In this document: positions 34,323-44,300 of the stretch, piece by piece
Layout of the letters: each line of letters opens with the position of its first letter
Position numbering within the stretch: the first letter of the stretch is position 1
Assembly (NCBI RefSeq): GCF_947489565.1
Contig: NZ_CANLEA010000005.1
Coordinates: forward strand, 248,001 to 312,000
DNA from: an uncultured Kordia sp.
GTDB lineage: Bacteria; Bacteroidota; Bacteroidia; Flavobacteriales; Flavobacteriaceae
DNA length: 64,000 bases
Direction of reading: 5' to 3'
Made by a program: the position numbers and the translations under genes
The notes under the pieces: model-generated
Databases searched by the model: none
What the model saw: only the letters and a program-made list of their open reading frames with translations
Told to the model about the DNA's origin: nothing

Positions 34323-37105
34323 TGTACACAATAAAAACAACCATGAAAAAGACTGTTTTAGCCAACCATTATGAATACATCGCAAATCCTTCAAAAAAAT
34401 CACTTCCAGCTTTCATAAATAAAAATGTTCAGGAAGTCCCGGAAGCATTGAGAGATTTTAAATATCCGATATCTTCTTGGCCAGTAATCTTGTCCAAAGA
34501 AGAAGTAGAAGAATTGACTGCGTGTAGTATATTAATACCAAAACTATCACAACAAATATCAGAGTTGTACTTTAAAAATGATCTTGAAAAAATAGCTAAT
34601 TTCTACTATGAAGGAGATCAAACCAAAGCACAATTTGCAAATTTTTGCAATCAGAAAAAGATAGATGTAAGCTGTCGATTAGATTTGATAAAAGCTGCAT
34701 CTGGATTTAAAGTTTTAGAAGTAAATTCTGGTTCGTCCCTTTCTGGTATGGAAATTCAAAATTTCAAGCCAGTTTTTGATGTGATGCACCCTGAATTAAG
34801 TGATGAAAAATTAGGTTTAAAAGTTCGAAATACACAACAAATTTATATTGATTTCATTATTCAAAAAGCAATTGAATTACTTTCAGATGGAGAAGATGAA
34901 ATTACCATCTTCATGCTAGAAATGATTTCAACAGAGGAAGATCGGCTTGCATATTCAGAAGCAGAAAAATTTTATAATGAAATCCTCAATGAAGAAATTG
35001 CAAAATATCATAAAAAAGGAAAAGTAGTCATCAATGGCATGTCTGAAGTGAGCTTGCAAAACAACAATCTCACATACAAAAACGAGCGTGTACATGTAGT
35101 ATTAGTAAGGAATTATGCTATAAAGGACATTTCGTCAGATATTTTTAGAGCTTTTATGATGAATAAAATCTATTTCCCAGATCATCAAGGAGTAGAAATC
35201 TTGGGCGATAAACGTAACTTAGTAATCCTTCGTACACTTGCCGATGAAGGAAAGTTTAGTCCAGAAGAAAATGAACAAATACAAAAATTTATTCCTTGGT
35301 CGGTATTAATGCAAGAAACCGCAGTTACGTACAATGGAGCTACACATGATTTGCAAACTTTACTCAAAGAGCAAAAAGATAATTTTGTTATAAAAATTGC
35401 TGATGGATTACAAGGAACCGATGTATTCATAGGAAAAACGTTATCAGATGAAGCTTGGAGTGAAGCTATAAAAAAAGCAATTCAAGAAGAAAAATACATA
35501 GTTCAAGAATTTATAGGATCAGATGATATTTATGTGCCTAACAAACAGAATGAATGGGCTCCACACTCATTAGTTTGGGGCGCTTTTGGATTTGGAAATA
35601 CATATGGAGGCGCTTGGGTGCGAATGTCGGCAAAAGAAAATAGTTCAAGAGTCATCAATTCTGCAACAGGTGCTGTAGAAGCTATTGTGTATGAAGAAGC
35701 TATTGATACTAGTGAAATGTACACAAAGCAAGAATCGGAGATGCAAACAATACTTGGGGAAGCATACGAAGATTTAATGATTGATGCATCGAAGAAATTG
35801 CCCGCTTTTTTAGACGCCACATCTGAAAAATTACCAAAATTTCTAAGAGGATATGCATATCCTGTGTCGTCATGGCCAGTAGTTATCAATTGGGAACAAA
35901 CCAAAAGTTTAGAACAACTCAGTACCAAAATCCCAAAACTTCTTACCAAAATTCCAGCATTGTATTTTGAAAATGATATGAAACGAATTGGCGATTTCTA
36001 CTTTCAAGGAGATGAGATGATGACGCAATTTGGTATGCTGTGCCATGAAAAAGAAATGGAACTAAGCTGTCGTTTAGATTTATCATTGGATGTTGATGGA
36101 TTTAAAATATTAGAAGCCAATGTTGGTTCTTCTATTGGAGGATGGCAAGTGCAAAGCTTTGAACCTCTCATTCGTAAAGCACATTCAAATTTGGATGAAG
36201 ATTTCACTACAGAAAATACACAAGCTAATTACATCGACTTCTTGGTGAAAAACGTGATCAAACATGTTTCACATCTTCAAACAGAGATCAATGTATTTTT
36301 AGCCATTGGAGAATATGAAGAAGGTTTCCAAAGGGAAAATATTACGAGCTTCTTTAATGATTTATTGGCAGCGTCATTAAAAGATACCAACTACAAAGGA
36401 AATACGTTTATCGGAGAATTTATAGATGTAGAATTGCAAAATAGTAAACTGATCTTTGAAGGGAAAGAGATGCATGCAGCATTGGAAATTGTAGTCAATG
36501 ATGTGGGAATTCCTCTGAATATTTATAGAGCTTTTATGATGGATACGGTATATATGCCAGATCACTTAGCAACAGGAATGTATGGCGACAAAAGAAATTT
36601 AGGAATCTTAAGAGAATTAGCCGAAAACAATAAATTCACCGCAGCAGAAAATGAACTCGTTATAAAAAGTATTCCGTGGACGAAGGAAATTAAAGATAAC
36701 GTTGAAATGTACAGAGGTCAGAATTTGAATATGACAGAAATCCTGAAAAATCATAAAGAAGACATGGTGATCAAAGCAGCGCAAGGATATCAAGGGAAAG
36801 ATGTTTTTATAGGAAGGTTTTCGTCTGATGAAGAATGGAATGAAGCCATACAACTGGCTTTATCTAATAAAAACTTTATTGCGCAAGAATTCAGCGATTC
36901 TATAAAGTTACTAGCACCAAACAAAGAAAACCAATGGACACCGCACAAATTAATATGGGGCGCGTTCGGATTTGGAAAAAAATATGGTGGCGTTTGGGTG
37001 CGAACATCCGAAGTAGCCAATGATATCGGAGTTATCAATTCTGCCACAGGAGCAGTTGAAGCGATTGTGTACGAACACCATTTGATCGATGAAGTAATTA
37101 TATGA
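34322..37105 (+). CDS. Tandem-duplicated circularly permuted ATP-grasp-like protein
   Basis: A protein of about 927 residues made of two similar halves of roughly 450-460 residues. Each half contains SWPV, CRLDL, an E-x-N-x-GSS segment (LEVNSGSSLSG / LEANVGSSIGG), YGDKRNL-like GDKRNL, IPW, then VIKIADGLQGTDVFIG / VIKAAQGYQGKDVFIG, VQEFI / AQEFS and GAFGFG..YGG.WVR. The last blocks resemble the phosphate-binding and acidic motifs of circularly permuted ATP-grasp ligases (glutathionylspermidine synthase type). I chose the ATG at 34322 because it overlaps the previous stop; a TTG at 34307 and an ATG at 34343 are alternatives. A ligase acting on a building block or the finished peptide is inferred. 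Confidence 0.6.
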   Translation: MYTIKTTMKKTVLANHYEYIANPSKKSLPAFINKNVQEVPEALRDFKYPISSWPVILSKEEVEELTACSILIPKLSQQISELYFKNDLEKIANFYYEGDQTKAQFANFCNQKKIDVSCRLDLIKAASGFKVLEVNSGSSLSGMEIQNFKPVFDVMHPELSDEKLGLKVRNTQQIYIDFIIQKAIELLSDGEDEITIFMLEMISTEEDRLAYSEAEKFYNEILNEEIAKYHKKGKVVINGMSEVSLQNNNLTYKNERVHVVLVRNYAIKDISSDIFRAFMMNKIYFPDHQGVEILGDKRNLVILRTLADEGKFSPEENEQIQKFIPWSVLMQETAVTYNGATHDLQTLLKEQKDNFVIKIADGLQGTDVFIGKTLSDEAWSEAIKKAIQEEKYIVQEFIGSDDIYVPNKQNEWAPHSLVWGAFGFGNTYGGAWVRMSAKENSSRVINSATGAVEAIVYEEAIDTSEMYTKQESEMQTILGEAYEDLMIDASKKLPAFLDATSEKLPKFLRGYAYPVSSWPVVINWEQTKSLEQLSTKIPKLLTKIPALYFENDMKRIGDFYFQGDEMMTQFGMLCHEKEMELSCRLDLSLDVDGFKILEANVGSSIGGWQVQSFEPLIRKAHSNLDEDFTTENTQANYIDFLVKNVIKHVSHLQTEINVFLAIGEYEEGFQRENITSFFNDLLAASLKDTNYKGNTFIGEFIDVELQNSKLIFEGKEMHAALEIVVNDVGIPLNIYRAFMMDTVYMPDHLATGMYGDKRNLGILRELAENNKFTAAENELVIKSIPWTKEIKDNVEMYRGQNLNMTEILKNHKEDMVIKAAQGYQGKDVFIGRFSSDEEWNEAIQLALSNKNFIAQEFSDSIKLLAPNKENQWTPHKLIWGAFGFGKKYGGVWVRTSEVANDIGVINSATGAVEAIVYEHHLIDEVII

Positions 37106-37140
37106 TCACAATTTATGATTGCCAAATAATGCAAAATGTA

Positions 37141-37222
37141 TCTGCTATATTGATGAAAAAAGACCTTCCTAAATTCTCCGTAGAATTTCAAAAAAGAATA
37201 CTACGGTTTAGGAAGTAGCAGA
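37141..37222. repeat. Long composite palindrome after the ATP-grasp gene
   Basis: TCTGCTA (37141-37147) pairs with TAGCAGA (37216-37222). Inside it, CTTCCTAAA (37165-37173) plus CCGTAG (37178-37183) pairs with CTACGGTTTAGGAAG (37201-37215), with a 4-base bulge. No T-run follows, so it is not a classic terminator. It may be a structured 3' end or an element terminus. Confidence 0.5.
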
Positions 37223-37383
37223 AACGTATATGTGTTAAATAGCGTGTAATAAAAAAATGAACATGGAAAATATCAATATAAAAATAATCCCCGTTTTTGG
37301 TTCGTTCATACGTGTTATTTGAAATAAAAATTGTAAGTGAATTTTGAATATAAACCATTAAAAATTATGACATGTATGTGATA

Positions 37384-37448
37384 GTCCAATTTTTACATTT
37401 TTTTCAATATAAAGTTTTTTATGTTGAAAAAAATTACCATATTTGGAC
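37384..37448. promoter_or_regulatory. 65-bp dyad upstream of NRPS 1
   Basis: GTCCAA (37384-37389) / TTGGAC (37443-37448) and TTTTTTTCAA (37398-37407) / TTGAAAAAAA (37424-37433) share one centre near 37416. Position upstream of the NRPS operon makes an operator or an AT-rich architectural site possible. Confidence 0.4.
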
Positions 37449-37935
37449 AGTAAAATAAATAAACTATTCAAGTTTTTGAAAAATTAAAATATCTATTTTT
37501 CTAATTTCTCCCCCCTAAAACTATTGATAGATTACTAAGTTCATGTGAGTAGATTTTTTGCTCTCATTTGAAATTTAATGATTGTATTGCTATGAGTTTT
37601 GCCATTAATTGGTATGTGTTGAATGTGAAATCTCCCTGGGTGAGGAAAATGTATGAATCTTTAACAAAAGTTTCATTAAATTCCCTGTTTCCTCTATTAA
37701 AAACAATTCAACAATGTAGTGAAAGAAATAAAGTAATTCTTTCAAAACTATCTTCTTCTTATGCTTTTGTAAATATTAATTCCTCTCTGGAATTCCGCAG
37801 GACTTTGTCTGTTAATGACGCCGTAGTTCCTGTAAAAATATATGCATTAGATAAAACTCTAAGCCTTAATAATAAGATTGATTAATACGAATTCAAATAA
37901 TTTTAAAGAATTTGTTTTTCTAATAAAAAAAGATA

Positions 37936-40900
37936 ATGGACCAATTAGTAAACAAACTATATCAACTAGGTATTCGAATAGAAGCTAAAAATGGAGAGTT
38001 GCAAGTAAAAGCACCAAAGAATACGTTGACTCCTGAGCTCATTCAAGAAATAAAACAGCAAAAGGAAGACTTAATAGCTATATTGGGAAATCCTGAAATA
38101 GAAATACCTAAAGCTCCTATTCAAGAATATTATCCATTAACAGCTGCTCAAAAACGAATATGGATTTTAAGCCAATTTGAAGGAGGAAGCAAAGCATATA
38201 ATATTTTTGGAGCTTTTGAAATGGAAGGACAATTAGATATGGAAGCATTGCAAAAAGCTTCTAAGTTTCTAATAGAACGACATGAAAGTCTTCGAACTAA
38301 ATTTATACAGAAAGACGGCGATATTTGGCAAAAAATTCTACCAGTTGCAGAGATCAATTTCTCCGTAGATGTTCTTCCGCAAACTACAGATGTAACAAGT
38401 GTAATAGCAGAATTCTACGAAACTGAATTCGATTTAACGCAAGCGCCATTACTTAAAGCACAAGTAATTCCTGTAACACCTACAAAACATATATTGGTAT
38501 TTGCTATTCATCATATTATTGGTGATGGATGGTCTATGGAAATTTTCTCTGGAGAACTTATAAAATCTTACAATGACATTCACCAAAATCAAGAAATAAC
38601 ATTACCAGAATTAACAATTCAATACAAAGATTATGCATTCTGGATGGAAAGTGATGTAATGCAAGAAAAGCTCAATAAGCAAGAAGCGTATTGGCTTTCT
38701 GAATTTTCGGGCGAACTTCCAAAAATGACATTGCCAACATATCAACCAAGACCGTCCATAAATGGATATGAAGGAGATGTTACACACAACAGGTTTTCGA
38801 TTGCTTGGAGTGATGCTGTCAAAAAAATGGCAGAGAAAGAAGAAGCAACACTCTTTATGATGCTTATGGCTGGTATAAACGGTATTTTATATCGTTATGC
38901 AGGAAACTCTGATATTATTTTAGGTGTCCCAACTTCAGGACGTGGACATTCTGCTGTAAAAAATCAAATCGGATTATATCTAAATACACTTGCAATTCGA
39001 ACACAACTCAACAATGAAATGAGTCTTCGTGAACTCATCAAATTGCAAAAGCAAAAACTCATTGATGCTTATACCAATGAAATGTATCCGTTTGATCAAT
39101 TAGTTGAAAAACTAAAACTAGAAAGAGATGCTTCTCGTACCGCTTTATTTGATGTGATGGTTGTGTTGCAAAACCAACAAAACATGACTTTACAAGAATC
39201 GAAGTCGTTTGAAGGAATTACTATAAATCCATACAATGCGGTAACTCCAAAAGTAAGTTTGTTTGACATGACGTTTTCATTCTCTGAATACAACGGACAT
39301 ATAGAATTGGCTTTGGAATACAATACAGATCTTTACGAAGAAACATTTGTAAAACAATTAATTCAACATTTTGAAAACTTATTAGCCGACGGAATTAAAA
39401 ATCCAAAAACTTCGGTGGATACGTTGCAAATACTTTCTGAAAATGAGCAACAAAACTTGCTAACAAACAATACTGTAAAATTAGCGTATAACGCGACACA
39501 AACAATTACAGATATGTTTGAAACTTCGGTGGAAAAATACTCTTCTCATACCGCATTAATTGTGGACGATAGTTCGCTTACATATGCGGAAATGAATGCC
39601 GAAATCAATCAGTTTGCTCAGTACTTGGCAGAAACATTCAAAATAAAAAAGGGCGATTTTGTAGGTGTAAAACTTGAACGAAATCAGCAATTACCAATAG
39701 CGATACTAGCAGTAATGAAACTAGGAGCAACGTATGTTCCTATTGATACTGCATATCCAGAAGAAAGAATACAATACATACAAAACGATAGCAATTGTAC
39801 GTGTGTAATTGATCAAAAAGTATACGAGGATTTTTTACCAGAACAAGCTAAGTTTTCAACCGAAAATCTACAAGTAAACATTGACGCTGCAGCTGTAGCA
39901 TACATTATTTACACTTCAGGAACAACAGGCAAGCCAAAAGGAGTCATGATTACGCATAAAAACGCGATGGCAATGCTAGCTTGGGCCAAAGAAGAATTTA
40001 AAACAACCAATTTTGACACTGCATATGCGGTAACGTCGCATTGTTTTGATTTATCTATCTACGAATTATTCTTCCCTCTTTCAGTAGGAAAAACAATTCG
40101 TTTATTACCAAATGCATTGGCAATACTAGATACGGTAGCAAAAGATAAAAACATTCTAATCAATACAGTGCCATCAAGCATGCGTTCATTGCTAGAAAGT
40201 AATATGAGTTTTGATAATGTACGAATGGTTAATTTGGCAGGAGAAGCATTTCCTGTTGATATAGCAGAAAAGTTACTCAAAACAAATGCAGAAATACGAA
40301 ACCTGTACGGACCATCAGAAGATACAACTTACAGTACTGTATACAAACTTGATGCTGCAAAATCATACAAAAATTCCATTCCAATAGGAAAACCTATTGC
40401 AAACACAACTGCCTATATTCTGGACAAAAACTTACAATTAGTACCAACAGGTGTAGTAGGTCGCTTGTACATTACGGGTGATGGTGTGGCAAAAGGGTAT
40501 TTAGGGAAAGATGCTATAACGCAAGAAAAATTCATAGAAAACCCATTCAAAAAGGGAACACTTATGTATGATACCGGAGACATTGCTTCTTGGCAAGAAA
40601 ACGGAAACATCATGTTCTTAGGAAGGGAAGATAATCAAGTGAAAATTAGAGGATATCGTATTGAATTAGAAGAAATAGAAACGGCAATTCGCGCATCCTC
40701 AGAACATATTTCACAAGTTGTAGTGCTTGTCAAAAAGTATCAACAACATGATACATTAGTTGCATACTACACTGAAAAAGAAGCGGTAGATACGAATATC
40801 ATAAAAAGTAATCTCGCAGAAACATTGCCAAGTTATATGATTCCGAATCATATAGAAGCATTGGATGAAATTCCTTTAACACCAAACGGAAAAATAGATC

Positions 40901-41241
40901 GCAAAGCATTAGAAAAACTGAAAATTTCATTACAAGCCAACATCGAATATGTAGCTCCAAAAAATGAAATAGAAGAAGCGCTTGCCGAAATATGGAAAGA
41001 AGTATTAGGCGTTGAAAAAGTAGGAGTAACCAATAACTTTTTTGAATTAGGAGGACATAGTTTATTGGCAATAACACTCATAAACGAAATCAATAAAAAG
41101 TTTGATAAGACCAACTTTCACATCCGAAACCTTTTTAAGAACAGTACCATTGAAAGTATGGCAGCATTAATTGCGATTGCAGAACGAAAAACCATGACAG
41201 ACGATTTAGAAGATGAAGACACAGAAAACTTTGTCATTTAA
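37936..41241 (+). CDS. NRPS 1: docking-C-A-T, one module
   Basis: An 1101-aa non-ribosomal peptide synthetase. A TubC-like docking segment (1-50) is followed by a condensation domain (about 64-500) with an intact HHIIGDG at 192-198, an adenylation domain (about 515-1000) with YIIYTSGTTG at 656-665, and a carrier domain with the phosphopantetheine Ser1042 in LGGHSL. Specificity residues read by eye are D-L-Y-N-N-A-L-T-Y, close to a code I associate with alanine; this is a weak prediction. A condensation domain at the start means it either receives an upstream acyl or peptidyl group or is not the first module. No epimerase or terminal thioesterase is present. Confidence 0.93.
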   Translation: MDQLVNKLYQLGIRIEAKNGELQVKAPKNTLTPELIQEIKQQKEDLIAILGNPEIEIPKAPIQEYYPLTAAQKRIWILSQFEGGSKAYNIFGAFEMEGQLDMEALQKASKFLIERHESLRTKFIQKDGDIWQKILPVAEINFSVDVLPQTTDVTSVIAEFYETEFDLTQAPLLKAQVIPVTPTKHILVFAIHHIIGDGWSMEIFSGELIKSYNDIHQNQEITLPELTIQYKDYAFWMESDVMQEKLNKQEAYWLSEFSGELPKMTLPTYQPRPSINGYEGDVTHNRFSIAWSDAVKKMAEKEEATLFMMLMAGINGILYRYAGNSDIILGVPTSGRGHSAVKNQIGLYLNTLAIRTQLNNEMSLRELIKLQKQKLIDAYTNEMYPFDQLVEKLKLERDASRTALFDVMVVLQNQQNMTLQESKSFEGITINPYNAVTPKVSLFDMTFSFSEYNGHIELALEYNTDLYEETFVKQLIQHFENLLADGIKNPKTSVDTLQILSENEQQNLLTNNTVKLAYNATQTITDMFETSVEKYSSHTALIVDDSSLTYAEMNAEINQFAQYLAETFKIKKGDFVGVKLERNQQLPIAILAVMKLGATYVPIDTAYPEERIQYIQNDSNCTCVIDQKVYEDFLPEQAKFSTENLQVNIDAAAVAYIIYTSGTTGKPKGVMITHKNAMAMLAWAKEEFKTTNFDTAYAVTSHCFDLSIYELFFPLSVGKTIRLLPNALAILDTVAKDKNILINTVPSSMRSLLESNMSFDNVRMVNLAGEAFPVDIAEKLLKTNAEIRNLYGPSEDTTYSTVYKLDAAKSYKNSIPIGKPIANTTAYILDKNLQLVPTGVVGRLYITGDGVAKGYLGKDAITQEKFIENPFKKGTLMYDTGDIASWQENGNIMFLGREDNQVKIRGYRIELEEIETAIRASSEHISQVVVLVKKYQQHDTLVAYYTEKEAVDTNIIKSNLAETLPSYMIPNHIEALDEIPLTPNGKIDRKALEKLKISLQANIEYVAPKNEIEEALAEIWKEVLGVEKVGVTNNFFELGGHSLLAITLINEINKKFDKTNFHIRNLFKNSTIESMAALIAIAERKTMTDDLEDEDTENFVI

Positions 41242-41365
41242 AAATGAGTCAAAGCTATTGCTGAACTAGTTAGTAAAACCAGATTCCTAAAGTCTATCAA
41301 TCAAGTAAAAAAACTTAGCATTGATAGCAAAGCAGAAAAATCTATAGAAAGATACAGACATATAA

Positions 41366-44300
41366 ATGAAATTATTTATCAAACTTAATGAATTAGGTGT
41401 TCAACTTACAGTTGAAAACGGAGAACTAAACCTAAAGGCGCCTAGAGGTGTGCTAACACCTGACATTATTTCTGAAATTAAAACGCATAAAAGTGATTTA
41501 ATAGCGTTGCTTTCCTATTCAGATGAAAGCATTCCAAAAGCAGAAAAACAAACTTCCTATCCATTGAGTTCTGCGCAAAAACGCATGTGGTTATTGTATC
41601 AACTAGATAAAAAATCATCTGTATACAATATTGTCTCTTATATTTCCTTAAAAGGGAATTATAATGTAGAAGCTTTAAAACTTGCGCTACATGAAACCGT
41701 TAAAAAACACGAAACACTAAGAACCGTTTTTAAAGTAAATGAAGAAAATGAAGTAAGGCAATACATTCTAGATGCTTCTCAATTTAATTCTTCTTTAGAT
41801 TTCAAAGACTTCTCTAATGTTGATGAAGACACGAATTGGAGTGTGTATTTAGACGGAAAATTAAATTCCTATTTTGATCTTGAAAATGGACCCTTATTCC
41901 ATGCGCATTTTCTAAAAATTGCAGCAGACGAATACGTATTTTGTCTCAACATGCATCATATCATTTCTGACGGACGTTCCATAGAAGTTTTTAAAGAAGA
42001 TGTCTTTACATTCTATGAAACATTAACGCATCAACAAGAAATTGAAAGCAAACCATTAGGCATTCAATACAAAGACTATGTAATATGGCAAGAAACTCAG
42101 AAAGAAAAAACTGCGTATAAAGAAGACAAAAGCTATTGGTTAAACCAATTCAAAACAACGCCTTCAATAATTGATTTACCGAATCAGAAAAAAAGACCGA
42201 AAATAAAATCTTTTAACGGTAGATTGCTGAACTACAATTTTTCTAAAGAAACTTCAAACCAGACATTTCAGTTTTTCAATGAAAAAAAAGTAACACTATT
42301 TGTTGGTTTACTAACTGCTTTAAAATCGTGTATACATTTGTACACATCTGAAGAAGATATAGTGTTGGGAACGCCTGTAGCGGGAAGAACTCATGAAGAC
42401 TTAAAGGATCAAATAGGTTGTTATATAAATACGCTGGCAATTCGTAATGAAGTATCTCCAAATACGTCTTTTAATGAGCTTTTACTAAGCGTTAAAGAAA
42501 CGATGTTGGAAAGTTTAGTGCATCAATCGTATGCTTTTGATGAGCTACTACATGAATTAAATTTACAAAGAGACAAAGCTCGAAATCCACTTTTTGACAT
42601 TTTTATATCGTTAGAAAATGAAGATGTTTCTCAAAATAAAAATATAGAACCAGGATCGAAATACAACGCTGCTTTTGATGAAATCAATATGGCGTGTAAG
42701 TTTGACATTGAATTCATGTTTTTTCATTCAGAAAACAGTCTTTCATTAGGAGTTAACTACAATTCAGATGTATATCAAAAAGAAACAATCTTAGGATTTA
42801 TCAAACATTTTGATGCGCTCCTCAATTCTGTGGTCAATCAACCAGATGTTCGTATTGCTGAGATCGATCTATTCTCAGACGATCAAAAGTCCGAATTGCA
42901 ACTAAAAGGAACAAAACATACAATATCGAGAAAATTTGGAGACCTATTTTCTACAATTGTTGAAAAACATACCAAAGATATTGCTGTAAAACATAAAGAT
43001 AAAGAACTGTCGTACCTTGAATTGGACGAACAATCCAATCAATTTGCTCAGTATTTAAGAACTGAAAAAAAGATAAGCAAAGGCGATTTGGTAGCTGTCA
43101 TGCTCACAAAAGATGAATTTCTTATCACCGCGATGTTGGCAATATGGAAATTAGGCGCAGTATATGTACCAGTCGATACCGAGTCACCATCTAGCAGGAT
43201 TTCTTTTATAATGGAAGACTGTAATAGCAAACTGTTATTAAATGATGAGCTAAAAAACGGCTACTTAGCACAAGAAACAGCGCAGGATAAAAATCCTTTA
43301 GCAAGTGAAATTAATGACGATGATTTGGCGTATGTAATCTATACTTCAGGTTCTACAGGAAAGCCAAAAGGTGTACAAGTAACGCATGCAAACCTCAATC
43401 ATTTTGCTAATTTTCTTCATGAATATTACCAAGATTTTGACAAAGTGGTGCAACCATTAATAGCATCTCATGCGTTCGATATTTCACTCTTTCAAATAGT
43501 AAGTCCATTATTATCAGGAGGTACTGTTATTGTATTGCAAAAAGAACAAATGCAAAACATTTCTTCTGTCATTGAAATCATTAAAGAAAGTACGGTTATT
43601 GATACGGTTCCTGCTTTTTATGAACTCATCGTTTCGCATATTAATGAACAAAATCTCACAGGATTTTCCAACATCAAAAAGGTATTCATTGGCGGAGATA
43701 AAGTATCTGATGCTATTCTAAAAAAGCTGTCTAAAGTGTTCGCTTCCGCAGAAATATCAAACACCTACGGACCAACAGAAGGAACTATATTCTGCTTAGA
43801 AAAGAAATATCCAGCTGGTACTATTGATGAAACTACGGCAGGAAGCATCATTGGTTCGCCTATAATGAACGCCGAAATCTGTATTCTTAATTCATACGAC
43901 AAACTTGTTCCAAAAGGAGTCACAGGAGAAATTTGTATTGCAGGTTTAGGAGTTTCGAAAGGATATCTTAATAGACCAGATTTGACGCAAGAAAAGTTCA
44001 TTTCACATCCGTATCAAGCCGATAAAAAACTATATAAAACGGGAGACCTTGGTCGATTACTTGATAATGGTTTGATTGAATTTGCAGGTAGAAATGACAA
44101 TCAAGTAAAAATTAGAGGATACAGAATAGAATTAGGAGAAATTGAACATTGTTTGCTCAAAATTACGAAAGCTAAAGAAGTCCTTGTAAGATTAGTAAAG
44201 ACTGAACAAGACACGGAAATTCTTGTGGCATATATTGTGGGCAATACTGACATAGCTATTGATGCTATTAGCGAAAAACTAGCGGTGGAATTGCCAGACT

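Larger units (their letters stand above)
37106..37935. other. Non-coding region upstream of the first NRPS gene
   Basis: This 830-base AT-rich stretch has no secure gene. It holds two dyads described separately. A 105-residue frame at 37568-37885 starts only at TTG and has no recognisable content; the opposite strand has stop-broken frames, one with SPAEF, which might be a transposase relic. The promoter of the NRPS operon is expected here, but no clear -7/-33 pair stands out. Confidence 0.45.

Noticed and set aside
37568-37885. 105-residue open frame upstream of NRPS 1
   Set aside because: It begins only at TTG, has no recognisable motif and lies in AT-rich non-coding DNA; kept only as a note in the gap description.
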